NCBI GenBank assembly: GCA_036003045.1
Contig: DASYSS010000052.1
Span: 1 to 64,000 of the forward strand
Reading direction: 5' to 3'
Origin: Gemmatimonadaceae bacterium
GTDB lineage: Bacteria > Gemmatimonadota > Gemmatimonadetes > Gemmatimonadales > Gemmatimonadaceae
Length of the DNA stretch: 64,000 bases
Within the stretch, counting starts at the first letter, position 1. Each line of letters opens with the position of its first letter. Shown piece after piece: positions 34,543 through 42,917 of the stretch. The position numbers and the translations under genes were made by a program. Under the pieces are notes generated by a model that saw only the letters and a program-made list of their open reading frames with translations, had not been told where the DNA came from and searched no databases.

Positions 34543-35070
34543 TTACGGAATGTCGGACGGGTCCACCAGATGGACCTGCACTTGATAGCGCGGAAACTCC
34601 GTCGCTTCCTCTTTGTGCGCGGCGGCGACGAGATCTTTGGCCTCGAACTCCGCCCTGATCTCCGCGATCTCGGCTTCCTGCTCCGGTGTGAGCTCCCAGT
34701 CTTCTTCGTCCGTGTCTACGTCGACGGGGATGGAGAGCAGATATTCGGTGTCGATGATCCCGACGTCGGTGGTCTCGATCAAGACGCCGTCCTCACGCCG
34801 CAGCTCGAGGGCGAGCGCCTCCTCTTGATCCGTCGCGGCGAGTACGTCCGCGTGTAGTGTGGGATCAGGACCAAGCATATACTCGGCGCGCATCGCCGGC
34901 GCGACCCCCGCGGCGATGGGGAGTAAGCGCTCCCCGATCGGCGTCGGATGGAGCCAGCCGCACCGGAAGCCGCGGGGACGGTAGATGAAGCCGAGGTCTG
35001 TGGTGCCCAACGCCCGGCCGCGACTGAAGATCGTATAGAGCAAAGAGCCGCCTGACGGTGACGGGCACAA
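34543..35070 (-). CDS. Conserved-looking hypothetical protein, acidic, cytoplasmic
   Basis: 175 residues from TTG 35070; a second TTG at 35043 giving MLYTIFSRGRALGTTDLGFIY is equally plausible and starts at the first regular secondary structure. No signal peptide or membrane segment. The N-terminal half looks like a small beta domain (GTTDLGFIYRPRGFRCGWLHPTP); the C-terminal half is acidic and helical (DTDEEDWELTPEQEAEIAEIRAEFEAKDL). No family recognised. Its stop nearly abuts the CBS gene stop, convergent with eight bases between. Confidence 0.6.
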   Translation of the reverse strand: MCPSPSGGSLLYTIFSRGRALGTTDLGFIYRPRGFRCGWLHPTPIGERLLPIAAGVAPAMRAEYMLGPDPTLHADVLAATDQEEALALELRREDGVLIETTDVGIIDTEYLLSIPVDVDTDEEDWELTPEQEAEIAEIRAEFEAKDLVAAAHKEEATEFPRYQVQVHLVDPSDIP

Positions 35071-35152
35071 GATGGCGAGCTACCATTGAAGGCCCGTCAC
35101 CAAAACCCCCCGGGTCGTATCAAAACAATCCCGCCGATCCGAAGCCAACTGA

Positions 35153-36106
35153 ATGGATCCCCTTTCAGACGTCCTTCGTGCCGTGCGCCTCACGGGCGCC
35201 TACTTCTATATGGTGGAGGCCACGCACCCGTGGTCCGTCCTCACGGTCGAGGCGAAGAAGCTCGTCCCGCGTATACATCCCGCCGCCGAGCATCTCATCT
35301 CGTACCACATCCTCACGTCCGGCGCGTGCTGGGGTGGCGTCGCCGGGGATCAGCAAACACTCATGCAGGCCGGCGACGCGATCGTGTTTCCCCAAGGAGA
35401 CGCGAACCTGCTCTCGAGCCGCGAGAGCCGCGGCGCGACTGCCCTAACCGTTTCGGCGACGCCGGCACGCCATCCCAATACGGTGACCATCGGCGGAGGC
35501 GTGGTGGCCGAGAAGGCAACGTTCGTCTGCGGATTCCTCGGCTGCGACCTCCGCCCATTCAATCCGCTTCTCTCGGCGTTGCCGCGACAGATCATCGCGC
35601 GGGGCGGCGCCGGCGATTGGCTCGCCGAATTTCCCAAGTACGCTCTCGCCGAGTCACGTGAGCCGAAACCGGGAAGCGAGTCGATGCTGACACGAATGGC
35701 GGAGCTCATGTTCGTCGAGGTGCTTCGCCGTCACGTCGCGTCGCTTTCCGAGAAACACACCGGGTGGCTCGCGGGACTCGGCGACGCGGTCGTGGGACCG
35801 GCGCTGCGAACGCTTCACGAAACGCCCGAGCGCGCGTGGAGCCTTCCCGATCTTGCCCGCGAGGTCGGGACGTCGCGCACCGTGCTCGTAGAGCGATTCA
35901 CGGAGATCGTCGGGCTGCCGCCGATGCAATATCTCACACAGTGGCGTCTGCAGCTCGCCAGCGATCAACTCGCGCGCGGGTCGGGCAAGGTGGCGTCCAT
36001 CGGTGAGCGGGTCGGCTACGAGTCCGAAGCCGCGTTCAGCCGAGCGTTCAAGCGCGCCACGGGCTCGAGCCCGGCCGCCTGGCGCAAGGTGCATCAGGAG
36101 CGCTAA
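35153..36106 (+). CDS. AraC-family transcriptional regulator with cupin ligand domain
   Basis: 317 residues from ATG 35153; no good ribosome binding site is visible. The N-terminal cupin (AraC cupin_6 type) spans about 1-175: FYMVEATHPWSVL, HILTSGACWGGV, LMQAGDAIVFPQGDAN. The C-terminal double helix-turn-helix spans about 215-315: WSLPDLAREVGTSRTVLVERFTEIVGLPPMQYLTQWRLQLA and GYESEAAFSRAFKRATGSSPAAWRK. Members of this class usually control a neighbouring oxidoreductase or transporter. Its downstream neighbour is a broken PadR gene, so its natural target is unclear. Confidence 0.92.
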   Translation: MDPLSDVLRAVRLTGAYFYMVEATHPWSVLTVEAKKLVPRIHPAAEHLISYHILTSGACWGGVAGDQQTLMQAGDAIVFPQGDANLLSSRESRGATALTVSATPARHPNTVTIGGGVVAEKATFVCGFLGCDLRPFNPLLSALPRQIIARGGAGDWLAEFPKYALAESREPKPGSESMLTRMAELMFVEVLRRHVASLSEKHTGWLAGLGDAVVGPALRTLHETPERAWSLPDLAREVGTSRTVLVERFTEIVGLPPMQYLTQWRLQLASDQLARGSGKVASIGERVGYESEAAFSRAFKRATGSSPAAWRKVHQER

Positions 36107-36111
36107 CGGTT

Positions 36112-36359
36112 CGTGGCTGGAGGCGAGGTCGGCGGGCCGCCTCGCCGTGGCGGACGCCGCCTTCGTCCAATCGGTCCATCGCATGGAAGACCGCGGGCTG
36201 GTCACCGCGCAGTGGGGGACCACCAAGAACGATCGCCGGGCGCGTTACTACCGCCTCACGGCAGCCGGCCGCGCCTTCCTCGACAAGGAAGGACGCGCGC
36301 TGTCGGACCATGTAGACGCGATCGCGACGGTGCTCGCCACCAAGACCGCGGGCCGCTGA
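36112..36359 (+). pseudogene. N-terminally truncated PadR-family regulator remnant
   Basis: In the frame ending at TGA 36357-36359, homology to PadR winged helices starts abruptly at SWLEARSAGRLAVADAAFVQ and continues through SVHRMEDRGLVTAQWGTTKN and RRARYYRLTAAGRAFL. The usual first 25 or so residues (start Met, first helix, the 'GPMHGYGI' segment) are missing. In their place stands the end of the AraC gene, whose stop is six bases upstream. The first in-frame ATG (36184) is past the recognition helix. PadR genes normally precede permeases like the one at 36363, so this looks like a regulator beheaded by a deletion or rearrangement. Confidence 0.72.
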
Positions 36360-36362
36360 GCC

Positions 36363-39107
36363 ATGATCGGCGCTCCGATCCGCGAGGGCGTACGGCGACT
36401 CTTCCGAATGGCGCTGCACCTGCGCCGACTCGGACGCGCCGACGCGCGGGCGGAGCTCGAATCCGTTCTCGAGGCGCGCACAGAGCAGCTCATCTCGCTC
36501 GGCATGAGCGGCGACGCCGCCCGCGCCGAGGCCATCGACCGGCTCGGCGGCAGTGTCGAGCAAGCGCTTCACGACCTCGAACGATCCGCCGAGCGGCGGG
36601 AGGACCGAATGAGACTTCGCGATCTAATCGACGACTTGCGCGACGACCTTCGCTTCGCCGTGCGAGGCCTCCGGCGAGACAAAGTCATGGCGCTTTTCAT
36701 CGTCGTCACGCTGGCTCTCGGTATCGGCGCGAACGCCGCGACGTTCGGCGCGGTGGATCGCCTGCTGATTCGCGGGCCCGCGTACATCGTCGACCCGTCA
36801 CGCGTGATGCGCTTCTATCGCACGCGTCACGCCGGGCCCAACGGCGACGAGACCAGCTCCTCCATGGGATGGGTGTCGTACGAGACCTTCAAGCGCGACA
36901 CCCATTCTTTCGCGAACGTGGCGGCGTATTCGGTCAACTCGACGACGTTTGGCGCCGGCACCGACGCCACATCCATTCCATTCGGCGCGGCGACGTACGA
37001 CCTTTTTCCGTTGCTGGGCGTGCGCCCGCAGCTCGGCCGGTTCTTCGGCGCGGCGGAGGATTCACCGGACGCTCCCCAGCACGTCGTGGTGCTCGGCGAC
37101 GCGCTCTGGACGCGCGCGTTCGGTCGTGACAGCGGCGTCGTCGGCACCAGGGTCAAGCTTGGCGACGAGGACTATACCGTCGTGGGTGTTGCGCCGCACG
37201 GGTTCACCGGCCCACAGCTCGCGCCGGTCGACGCCTGGATCCCGATGGCGCTTCGATCCCGCGGCGTCACCGACCGCTGGAGAACGTCGTGGAACGCGCA
37301 GTGGCTGCGAATCGTCGCTCGCCTCAAGTCGGGGGTTAGCAAGGAGCAGGCGTCCGCTGACGCGACTGCCGCGCATCGCGCCGCGTACGCCGGACCCGAT
37401 GCGTCGGGCAAAGACTACAACCTCTGGGTCGCGCCGCTTTCGTTCGACAGCAACGGCCACGAAACCACCGAGTTGACGATTTCACGCTGGCTCATCGGTG
37501 TGACGGCCATCGTTCTTCTCATCGCCTGCTCGAACGTCGCCAATCTTCTCCTCGCGCGCGCCCTGCGGCGGCGGCGCGAGATCGCGGTCCGCATCGCGCT
37601 CGGCGCGGGGAGCGGACGTCTCGCGCGCCTGTTGCTCACCGAGAGCATGCTCCTCGCCGGGTTGGGAGCCGTCGGCGGCCTGGCCATCGGGTGGTGGACC
37701 GCCGTACTCATTCGGAGAGTGCTCATTCCAGGCGTAGAATGGCCGTCGGCGCCGATGGATCCGCGCGTGCTCGCCGTTTCCGCGGCGATCGCCGTCGTCG
37801 TTGGCCTCGTGACCGGGCTCGCCCCGGCGCTCCGCGCGAGCCGGCCGGATCTCACGGCGTCGCTCAAGGCCGGCGCACGCGAAGGCGGAGGCCAGTCGTC
37901 GCGGCTGCGGAGCGCGCTCACGATCTCGCAGGCGGCGCTATCGCTGGTTCTTCTCACCGGCGCGGGCCTGTTCGTTCGCTCGTTGATGAATGTTCGTTCG
38001 ATCGACCTCGGCTTTCAGCCGGACCGAGTGCTGGTCGTCCAGGTGCGCTATCCCACCGCAGCTCGCATCGGCGACCCGAAGGCCGCCGGTGAAGTCGAGC
38101 GCCGGCGATCGGTCTACACCGAGGCGATGCGGCGCGCGCGCAAACTCACTGATGTGGAAGACGCAAGCCTGTCCGTCGGCCTTCCCTTTCAGAGCTCGTT
38201 CGGACAATCCCTGCGCATTCCAGGATGGGATTCCATTCCAGAGTTCAAGGCGCCCGGACCGAACATCAGCGCGGTCGCGCCGAGATACTTCGAGACCGTC
38301 GGCACACGCCTGCTCGAGGGGCGCACGTTCACGGCGAATGACCGCGACGGAAGCGAACCGGTGGCGATCGTGAGCCGAGCGATGGCGCGAACGTTCTGGC
38401 ATCGAGACCGCGTCGTCGGCGAATGCCTCTACTGGAGCAACAGCAAAGACAGCCTGACGACGTGCTCGCGGATCGTCGGCGTCGTGGCCGACGCGCACGA
38501 GTGGGGTCTCAAGGAGTTCCCCGCACTCAACTACTACGTGCCGTTCGGGCAAGAGCGCGGCATGGGTGGCACCGCGTTGCTCGTGCGGCCAACGCCGGGC
38601 CGCGAGTCCGATGTGACTCGCACCGTGCGCGCGCTCTTCCTCTCGATCGACCCGTCGATCTCGTTCGTGAACGCCACCACGATGCAGAGCGCGATCGATC
38701 CGCAAATGCGCCCATGGAAGCTCGGCGCCGCGGTGTTCGCGATGATGGGGGTGCTCGCGCTCATCGTCGCCGCGGTCGGGCTGTACAGCGTCATGAGCTA
38801 CCTCGTCGCGCAGCGCACGCGCGAGATCGGCGTACGGCTCGCGCTTGGCGCGCAGGGCAGATCGATCGTCCTTCTCGTTCTGCGGAACAGCGTGGGCATG
38901 GCGGCGGCCGGCGTCGCCATCGGCTTGGTGATTGCGCTCTGGGCCGGCCGATTCATTGCGCCGCTGCTCTTCGACACGTCGCCGCGCGACGCCGGCGTTC
39001 TCGTCGGCGGCGCGACGACGTTGCTCGCCGTGTCCGTGCTGGCGAGCGCGATCCCGGCGGTTCGGGCGAAGCGGGTGAATCCGATCGAGGCGCTGAGATC
39101 CGACTAG
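36363..39107 (+). CDS. MacB-like ABC transporter permease (ADOP type)
   Basis: 914 residues from ATG 36363, three bases after the PadR remnant. The N-terminal helical 'permease prefix' (RRLGRADARAELESVLEARTEQL) precedes FRAVRG-like FAVRGLRRDKVMALFIVVTLALGIGANAATFGAVD (TM1). A periplasmic MacB core follows, then a duplicated FtsX permease unit (VLLIACSNVANLLLARALRRRREIAVRIALGAG; ALIVAAVGLYSVMSYLVAQRTREIGVRLALGAQ), ending VRAKRVNPIEALRSD. Eight transmembrane helices are expected. Such proteins work with a separate ATPase, often encoded elsewhere, and act as mechanotransducers for efflux or envelope processes; substrate unknown. Confidence 0.93.
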   Translation: MIGAPIREGVRRLFRMALHLRRLGRADARAELESVLEARTEQLISLGMSGDAARAEAIDRLGGSVEQALHDLERSAERREDRMRLRDLIDDLRDDLRFAVRGLRRDKVMALFIVVTLALGIGANAATFGAVDRLLIRGPAYIVDPSRVMRFYRTRHAGPNGDETSSSMGWVSYETFKRDTHSFANVAAYSVNSTTFGAGTDATSIPFGAATYDLFPLLGVRPQLGRFFGAAEDSPDAPQHVVVLGDALWTRAFGRDSGVVGTRVKLGDEDYTVVGVAPHGFTGPQLAPVDAWIPMALRSRGVTDRWRTSWNAQWLRIVARLKSGVSKEQASADATAAHRAAYAGPDASGKDYNLWVAPLSFDSNGHETTELTISRWLIGVTAIVLLIACSNVANLLLARALRRRREIAVRIALGAGSGRLARLLLTESMLLAGLGAVGGLAIGWWTAVLIRRVLIPGVEWPSAPMDPRVLAVSAAIAVVVGLVTGLAPALRASRPDLTASLKAGAREGGGQSSRLRSALTISQAALSLVLLTGAGLFVRSLMNVRSIDLGFQPDRVLVVQVRYPTAARIGDPKAAGEVERRRSVYTEAMRRARKLTDVEDASLSVGLPFQSSFGQSLRIPGWDSIPEFKAPGPNISAVAPRYFETVGTRLLEGRTFTANDRDGSEPVAIVSRAMARTFWHRDRVVGECLYWSNSKDSLTTCSRIVGVVADAHEWGLKEFPALNYYVPFGQERGMGGTALLVRPTPGRESDVTRTVRALFLSIDPSISFVNATTMQSAIDPQMRPWKLGAAVFAMMGVLALIVAAVGLYSVMSYLVAQRTREIGVRLALGAQGRSIVLLVLRNSVGMAAAGVAIGLVIALWAGRFIAPLLFDTSPRDAGVLVGGATTLLAVSVLASAIPAVRAKRVNPIEALRSD

Positions 39108-39148
39108 TGAAGACCGATCGCGCACGCTCGCCGCGCGCGGGTCGCGTG

Positions 39149-39400
39149 CTAGTGCCCCTCGACGACCTCGAAGATCTCGTCGGCGACCAGCCCGTGACCA
39201 TCGCGATGTACGGCGATCGCCGATTCCTTGTCAGGCGCCTCGACCAGACAGAACACCTGTCCCGTCTTTTCGTTGTACCAGTACTGGAGGTATTTCACGC
39301 CGTGCTTCGCCTGCGTGTCGAGATCGACCTTGTGGGCACCGGCGACCGCGTCGGCGGTCAGCCCGGGAACGTGATTGTGAATGTCGATGAACAACGCCAT
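39149..39400 (-). CDS. DUF4242-type small protein
   Basis: 83 residues from ATG 39400 with GAGGA six bases upstream. The sequence MALFIDIHNHVPGLTADAV...AHKVDLDTQAKHGVKYLQYWYNEKTGQVFCLVEAPDKESAIAVHRDGHGLVADEIFEV is a ferredoxin-like alpha/beta fold typical of DUF4242, some members of which bind nickel. His residues at 8 and 10 and near 66-69 (HRDGHG), with Cys51, could bind metal. A cytoplasmic small-molecule or metal role is possible; function not known. Confidence 0.82.
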   Translation of the reverse strand: MALFIDIHNHVPGLTADAVAGAHKVDLDTQAKHGVKYLQYWYNEKTGQVFCLVEAPDKESAIAVHRDGHGLVADEIFEVVEGH

Positions 39401-39522
39401 GGGAGTCCTCGCTGAATTGGGCCGCACGGAGCACCGTGCTCCGCGCCGATGGCGAATCCTAGGTAAGGCCGACGCACGTGGGCATGACTGAGCGGCCGCT
39501 TCGCTTGCCCGAGCGTCCAGCC

Positions 39523-40713
39523 TCAGGGCTTGAGGAGCGAGAGAGCCGCCTCGTTCATCTGACGCTGGAGTGTCATCGCCGGCGCCGCGCGGTTCGTGGT
39601 GTTGAACACGGCGACGATGCCCACCTGCGTCTTCGGGTCGAAGTAGTAGAACGATCGAAAGCCCGCCTGGCTCCCGGTATGACCGAGGATGCGCTGGCCG
39701 CCACGGTCGAGGACGAAGAAGGAGAGTCCCATCCACTCGCTGGGGTTTGACTCGTACCCCTGCGACATCGGCAGTCCGGGCTTCCACATCTCCTCGAGGC
39801 TCGCGCGCGACAGCACGACGTCGTAACGCTCGCGCGTCACGCCGGGAACGAGGGCGTTGGTGAGAAACGCGACGTACTTCACGAGCTCACTCACTGGCGC
39901 GTTCCAGGCGCCGTTCGGCGACGTGATCCCGGGATCGAAGTCGGCCCCGTTATCGCTCGTGCCGACGACACGCGTCGCCGAGTCGCGGCCGACGTAGTAG
40001 TTGTGCGACCGGTGCGCGGCGAGGAAGTAGGGCGTGCCGCGGAAATAGCTCCGGTTCATTTCGAGCGGCGCGAAGATGTTCTTTTGAACGTACGCGTCCC
40101 ACGGGTCGCCGGTGATCTGCTCGATCACGCGCGCCAGATAGATGAAACCGGGATTCGAGTAGCCGTACCGGGAGCCGGGTTTGAACTGCAGCGTCTGATA
40201 CGGCATCATCGCGACGAGCTGGTTCCACGTCGTCGGCTCGAACGGCTCCCACGGCTGGTCGTTGCCATAGGGCCACGTCGGACCTTGGAATCCGGCGGTG
40301 TGTGACAGCAGCATGCGGATGGTGATGCTGTCCATCATGCCGTACGGGTCGTGCACCGCGCGCAGCTCGGGCACCCAACGCACGATCTTGTCGTCGAGCG
40401 AGAGCTTGCCACGGTCGCGGAGCTGCATGATCGAGATGCCGGTGAGGCTCTTGGTGATCGAGCCCCAATGGTAGATCGTCTGCGAGTCGACGCGCACCCC
40501 GGCGGCTCGGTCCGCGAACCCGGTGTCGTAACGCCCGGTCTCCCTGCCGGCCTTCAATACGACCACGCTCGCGCCGACGACCTTGTCGCTGTCGACGTAG
40601 GACTGAAAGACTTTCTTGAAATCATTCCAGCCGGCAGGAGCTTGGGCCGCCGCCGGCGGGGCGATGAGTGCGGCGAGGAGTGGAGCAGTGACGAGTGTGC
40701 GCATAGCCAACAT
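39523..40713 (-). CDS. Secreted serine hydrolase of the beta-lactamase/DD-peptidase fold
   Basis: 396 residues from ATG 40713 (ATG 40704 is an equal option; neither has a strong ribosome site). The signal peptide is TLVTAPLLAALIAPPAAA. Catalytic motifs of the class C/AmpH family are SITK (nucleophile Ser) in YHWGSITKSLTGISIM, YSN in RYGYSNPGFIYLA, and HTGSQAGF near the end in place of KTG. Likely substrates are peptidoglycan stem peptides, esters or D-amino-acid peptides; true beta-lactam resistance is not implied. It is divergent from a second gene of the same fold; the 301-base gap between starts contains no gene. Confidence 0.9.
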   Translation of the reverse strand: MLAMRTLVTAPLLAALIAPPAAAQAPAGWNDFKKVFQSYVDSDKVVGASVVVLKAGRETGRYDTGFADRAAGVRVDSQTIYHWGSITKSLTGISIMQLRDRGKLSLDDKIVRWVPELRAVHDPYGMMDSITIRMLLSHTAGFQGPTWPYGNDQPWEPFEPTTWNQLVAMMPYQTLQFKPGSRYGYSNPGFIYLARVIEQITGDPWDAYVQKNIFAPLEMNRSYFRGTPYFLAAHRSHNYYVGRDSATRVVGTSDNGADFDPGITSPNGAWNAPVSELVKYVAFLTNALVPGVTRERYDVVLSRASLEEMWKPGLPMSQGYESNPSEWMGLSFFVLDRGGQRILGHTGSQAGFRSFYYFDPKTQVGIVAVFNTTNRAAPAMTLQRQMNEAALSLLKP

Positions 40714-41014
40714 TGTGGTCGATTCGCCCCGGCAGAGCAAACGGGGCGGCGGGTTCCACTCTCACCACCCAGGAATCAGCCTTTTACCTCGACGCGAGCG
40801 GCTCGATCGGCGGCACTCCGAGCACCGGCGCGCCCGGCGGCGTCAACCCGCTCGGCACGTGCGCGGGCGTCAAGCTCTCGAGACTCCGGGCGCGCGGATC
40901 GGTGCGGCGGAACTCCGCCGCTGTCGGCGCGCCGTCTGGAGCGGATACGCGAGCCGATCGACAAACCGGACACAACTCGGCAACTTCTCGACATCCCACA
41001 ACGGAGAGACGCCG
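40714..41014. other. Divergent gap between two beta-lactamase-fold hydrolase genes
   Basis: About 300 bases with open frames on both strands but no residue pattern or start site that supports a gene. The only clear signal is GGAGAG at 41003-41008, the ribosome site of the next gene. Confidence 0.4.
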
Positions 41015-42412
41015 GTGCTTCGACGATTCGTCTACTCAGTGATCGCAGTCACGCTCGCTGGTGCATTGGCCGAAGCGCAGCAGCCGTCGAAGGATGAAAT
41101 CGCGAAGCGCGTCGACTCGCTCGCCGCCGACTACCTCGCCCGCACTCACACGCCGGCGATCTCCGTCGCCGTGCTTCGCGGCTCCGACACGCTCGTCATG
41201 AAGGGCTACGGCGATGCCAGCGTCGAGCACCATCGTCGGGCAACCGCGTCGACGGTCTATCGCATCGGGTCGATCACCAAGCAGTTCACGTCCTCGGAGA
41301 TCATGCGGCTCGCCCAGCAGGGAAAGCTCTCGATCGACGACCCGATCACGAAGTATCTGCCCGACGTGCCGACGCACGGACAGACCATCACCATTCGTCG
41401 GCTCCTCAACCACACGTCCGGAATCCACAACTACACGGCCGAACCGTCGTGGCGAAAGACGTGGAGCCAGTCGCTCTCGCCGCGACAAATCGTCGCCTTG
41501 GTCGATCACGATTCGCTCGATTTCAAGCCGGGCGACAAGTGGAGCTACAGCAACACCGGGTATGTTCTCCTCGGCATGATCATCGAGAAGGTCACGGGCG
41601 AGACGTACGCGAATTACTTGGAGCACGATCTCTTCAAGCCGCTTGGCCTCACGCAGACCAGCTATTGTCCGTCGCGTCCGAGCGACCCGACATTCGCCGA
41701 CGGCTATTCGGCCGAGTCGGGGACGGCGAAGCCCGCCGAGTATCTCGACATGACGCACCCGCACGGCGCGGGAGCGCTCTGCTCGACGGTGCGCGATCTC
41801 GTGAAGTGGCAGCGCGCGCTTCAAGGCGGCCGTGTCGTCAACGCGCGCTCGTTCGCGCTCATGACCACGCCCGACACGCTCAACAACGGCCGGCCGCTGA
41901 CCTATGGCTTCGGGCTCGCCGCCGGAAAGCTCAACGGGCACCGCCTGATCGGACACAGCGGCGGCATCAACGGATTCACGACGGCGAGCTCCTTCTTCCC
42001 CGATGACAGCGTGAACGTCGTCGTGTTCAGCAACGCCGACGCCGGGCCGGATGCGCTCGGCCTCAACATCTCCCGCGCCGTGTTCGGCCTGCCGCTGGTC
42101 GCGACGCCCATACCGGTTGTCGCCGTCGCGCTGCCGGATTCGGTTCGCGACAAGGTGTCGGGGACCTACGATCTCGCGCCGAGCGCCGGCGGGAAATTCG
42201 TCGTGCACATCATGGTCGAGAACGGGCAAGTGATGACGCAGGCCGAAGGGGAGGGGCAGGGGAAGTTCCCGCTCATCTACGCCGGCAACTGGGTGTTCGG
42301 GGCCGCGTTCGATCCGTCGCTGCGCGTCACATTCATCAGTGAAAACGGAAAGGTCGCGCGCATGCGTCTCCAGCAGGGCGGGGGAAGCATGGAGGGCCCG
42401 CGCCGACCATGA
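41015..42412 (+). CDS. Secreted serine hydrolase of the beta-lactamase fold with C-terminal lipocalin-like domain
   Basis: 465 residues from GTG 41015, chosen for GGAGAG seven bases upstream and the signal peptide LRRFVYSVIAVTLAGALAEA. Motifs: YRIGSITKQFTSSEIMRLAQ (SxxK), KWSYSNTGYVLLGMI (YSN) and LIGHSGGINGF (HxG replacing KTG). Residues about 365-465 form a small beta domain (SVRDKVSGTYDLAPSAGGKFVV, FDPSLRVTFISENGKVARMRL) like the DUF3471 tails of such enzymes. A periplasmic hydrolase or D-peptidase role is likely. It stops 64 bases before the GntR gene. Confidence 0.9.
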   Translation: MLRRFVYSVIAVTLAGALAEAQQPSKDEIAKRVDSLAADYLARTHTPAISVAVLRGSDTLVMKGYGDASVEHHRRATASTVYRIGSITKQFTSSEIMRLAQQGKLSIDDPITKYLPDVPTHGQTITIRRLLNHTSGIHNYTAEPSWRKTWSQSLSPRQIVALVDHDSLDFKPGDKWSYSNTGYVLLGMIIEKVTGETYANYLEHDLFKPLGLTQTSYCPSRPSDPTFADGYSAESGTAKPAEYLDMTHPHGAGALCSTVRDLVKWQRALQGGRVVNARSFALMTTPDTLNNGRPLTYGFGLAAGKLNGHRLIGHSGGINGFTTASSFFPDDSVNVVVFSNADAGPDALGLNISRAVFGLPLVATPIPVVAVALPDSVRDKVSGTYDLAPSAGGKFVVHIMVENGQVMTQAEGEGQGKFPLIYAGNWVFGAAFDPSLRVTFISENGKVARMRLQQGGGSMEGPRRP

Positions 42413-42438
42413 CGGTCGCATGAACCTAGGCGGGGGCA

Positions 42439-42468
42439 TTGACAATTAGGTGTACTAGGTCGCATAGT
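42439..42468 (+). promoter_or_regulatory. Promoter of the GntR-ABC operon, probably leaderless
   Basis: TTGACA at 42439-42444 is a perfect -35. CATAGT at 42463-42468, 18 bases on, matches the -10 at four of six positions. A start about seven bases after the -10 falls at 42475-42477, at or beside the GTG start codon. There is no purine-rich ribosome site, as expected for a leaderless message. Confidence 0.7.
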
Positions 42469-42473
42469 ACACC
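42449..42473. promoter_or_regulatory. Operator for the GntR/YtrA regulator
   Basis: GGTGTACTA (42449-42457), seven spacer bases, TAGTACACC (42465-42473) is a perfect 9-base inverted repeat. YtrA-type GntR repressors bind dyads with GTGTA half-sites. It lies between and over the -35/-10 boxes and touches the start codon, so binding should shut off transcription: classic autorepression. Confidence 0.85.
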
Positions 42474-42476
42474 ATC

Positions 42477-42917
42477 GTGCTCCCGTTCTCCATCACCCTC
42501 AAGCCCGGCGAGTCGCCGTACCGCCAGGTCGTGTACGCCGCGACGCGGGCGATCGTCTCCGGCGATCTCGCCATGGGCGCCGCGTTCCCGTCGGTGCGGG
42601 AGCTGAGCCAGGCGCTCAAGATCAACCCGAACACGGCGCAGAAGATCGTCGCCGAGCTCGTTCGCGCAGGCCTGCTCGAGGTGCGTCCCGGCATCGGCAC
42701 CGTCGTCGCGGCAGTCCCGCGCGGAAACGCCGCGGATCGCCGAGCGCTTTTCTCGAGTGAGGTCGAGGAGCTGATCGTCGAAGCCAAGCGGCTCGGCGCG
42801 TCGCGCAAGGATGTCCTCGATGCCGTCGACGCGCGCTGGGACGCGCTCTTCGGCGATGATCACGAGTCGGATCGCCGCCAAACCGGGGGGCGGGGCGGCC
42901 GGAGTGGAGGCGACTAA
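42477..42917 (+). CDS. GntR-family regulator, YtrA subfamily
   Basis: 146 residues from GTG 42477. The winged helix occupies about residues 10-78: PYRQVVYAATRAIVSGDLAMGAAFPSVRELSQALKINPNTAQKIVAELVRAGLLEVRPGIGTVV. The short C-terminal helix (DRRALFSSEVEELIVEAKRLGASRKDVLDAV) is the YtrA-type dimerisation tail, with no ligand-binding domain. YtrA regulators repress adjoining ABC transporters and are often relieved by cell-wall-active compounds. The stop TAA shares its last base with the ATPase start. Confidence 0.95.
   Translation: MLPFSITLKPGESPYRQVVYAATRAIVSGDLAMGAAFPSVRELSQALKINPNTAQKIVAELVRAGLLEVRPGIGTVVAAVPRGNAADRRALFSSEVEELIVEAKRLGASRKDVLDAVDARWDALFGDDHESDRRQTGGRGGRSGGD

Noticed and set aside
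39113-39152. GCACGC/GCGTGC hairpin as terminator of the MacB-like permease gene
   Set aside because: Short stem, no T-tract, and it overlaps the end of the DUF4242 gene.
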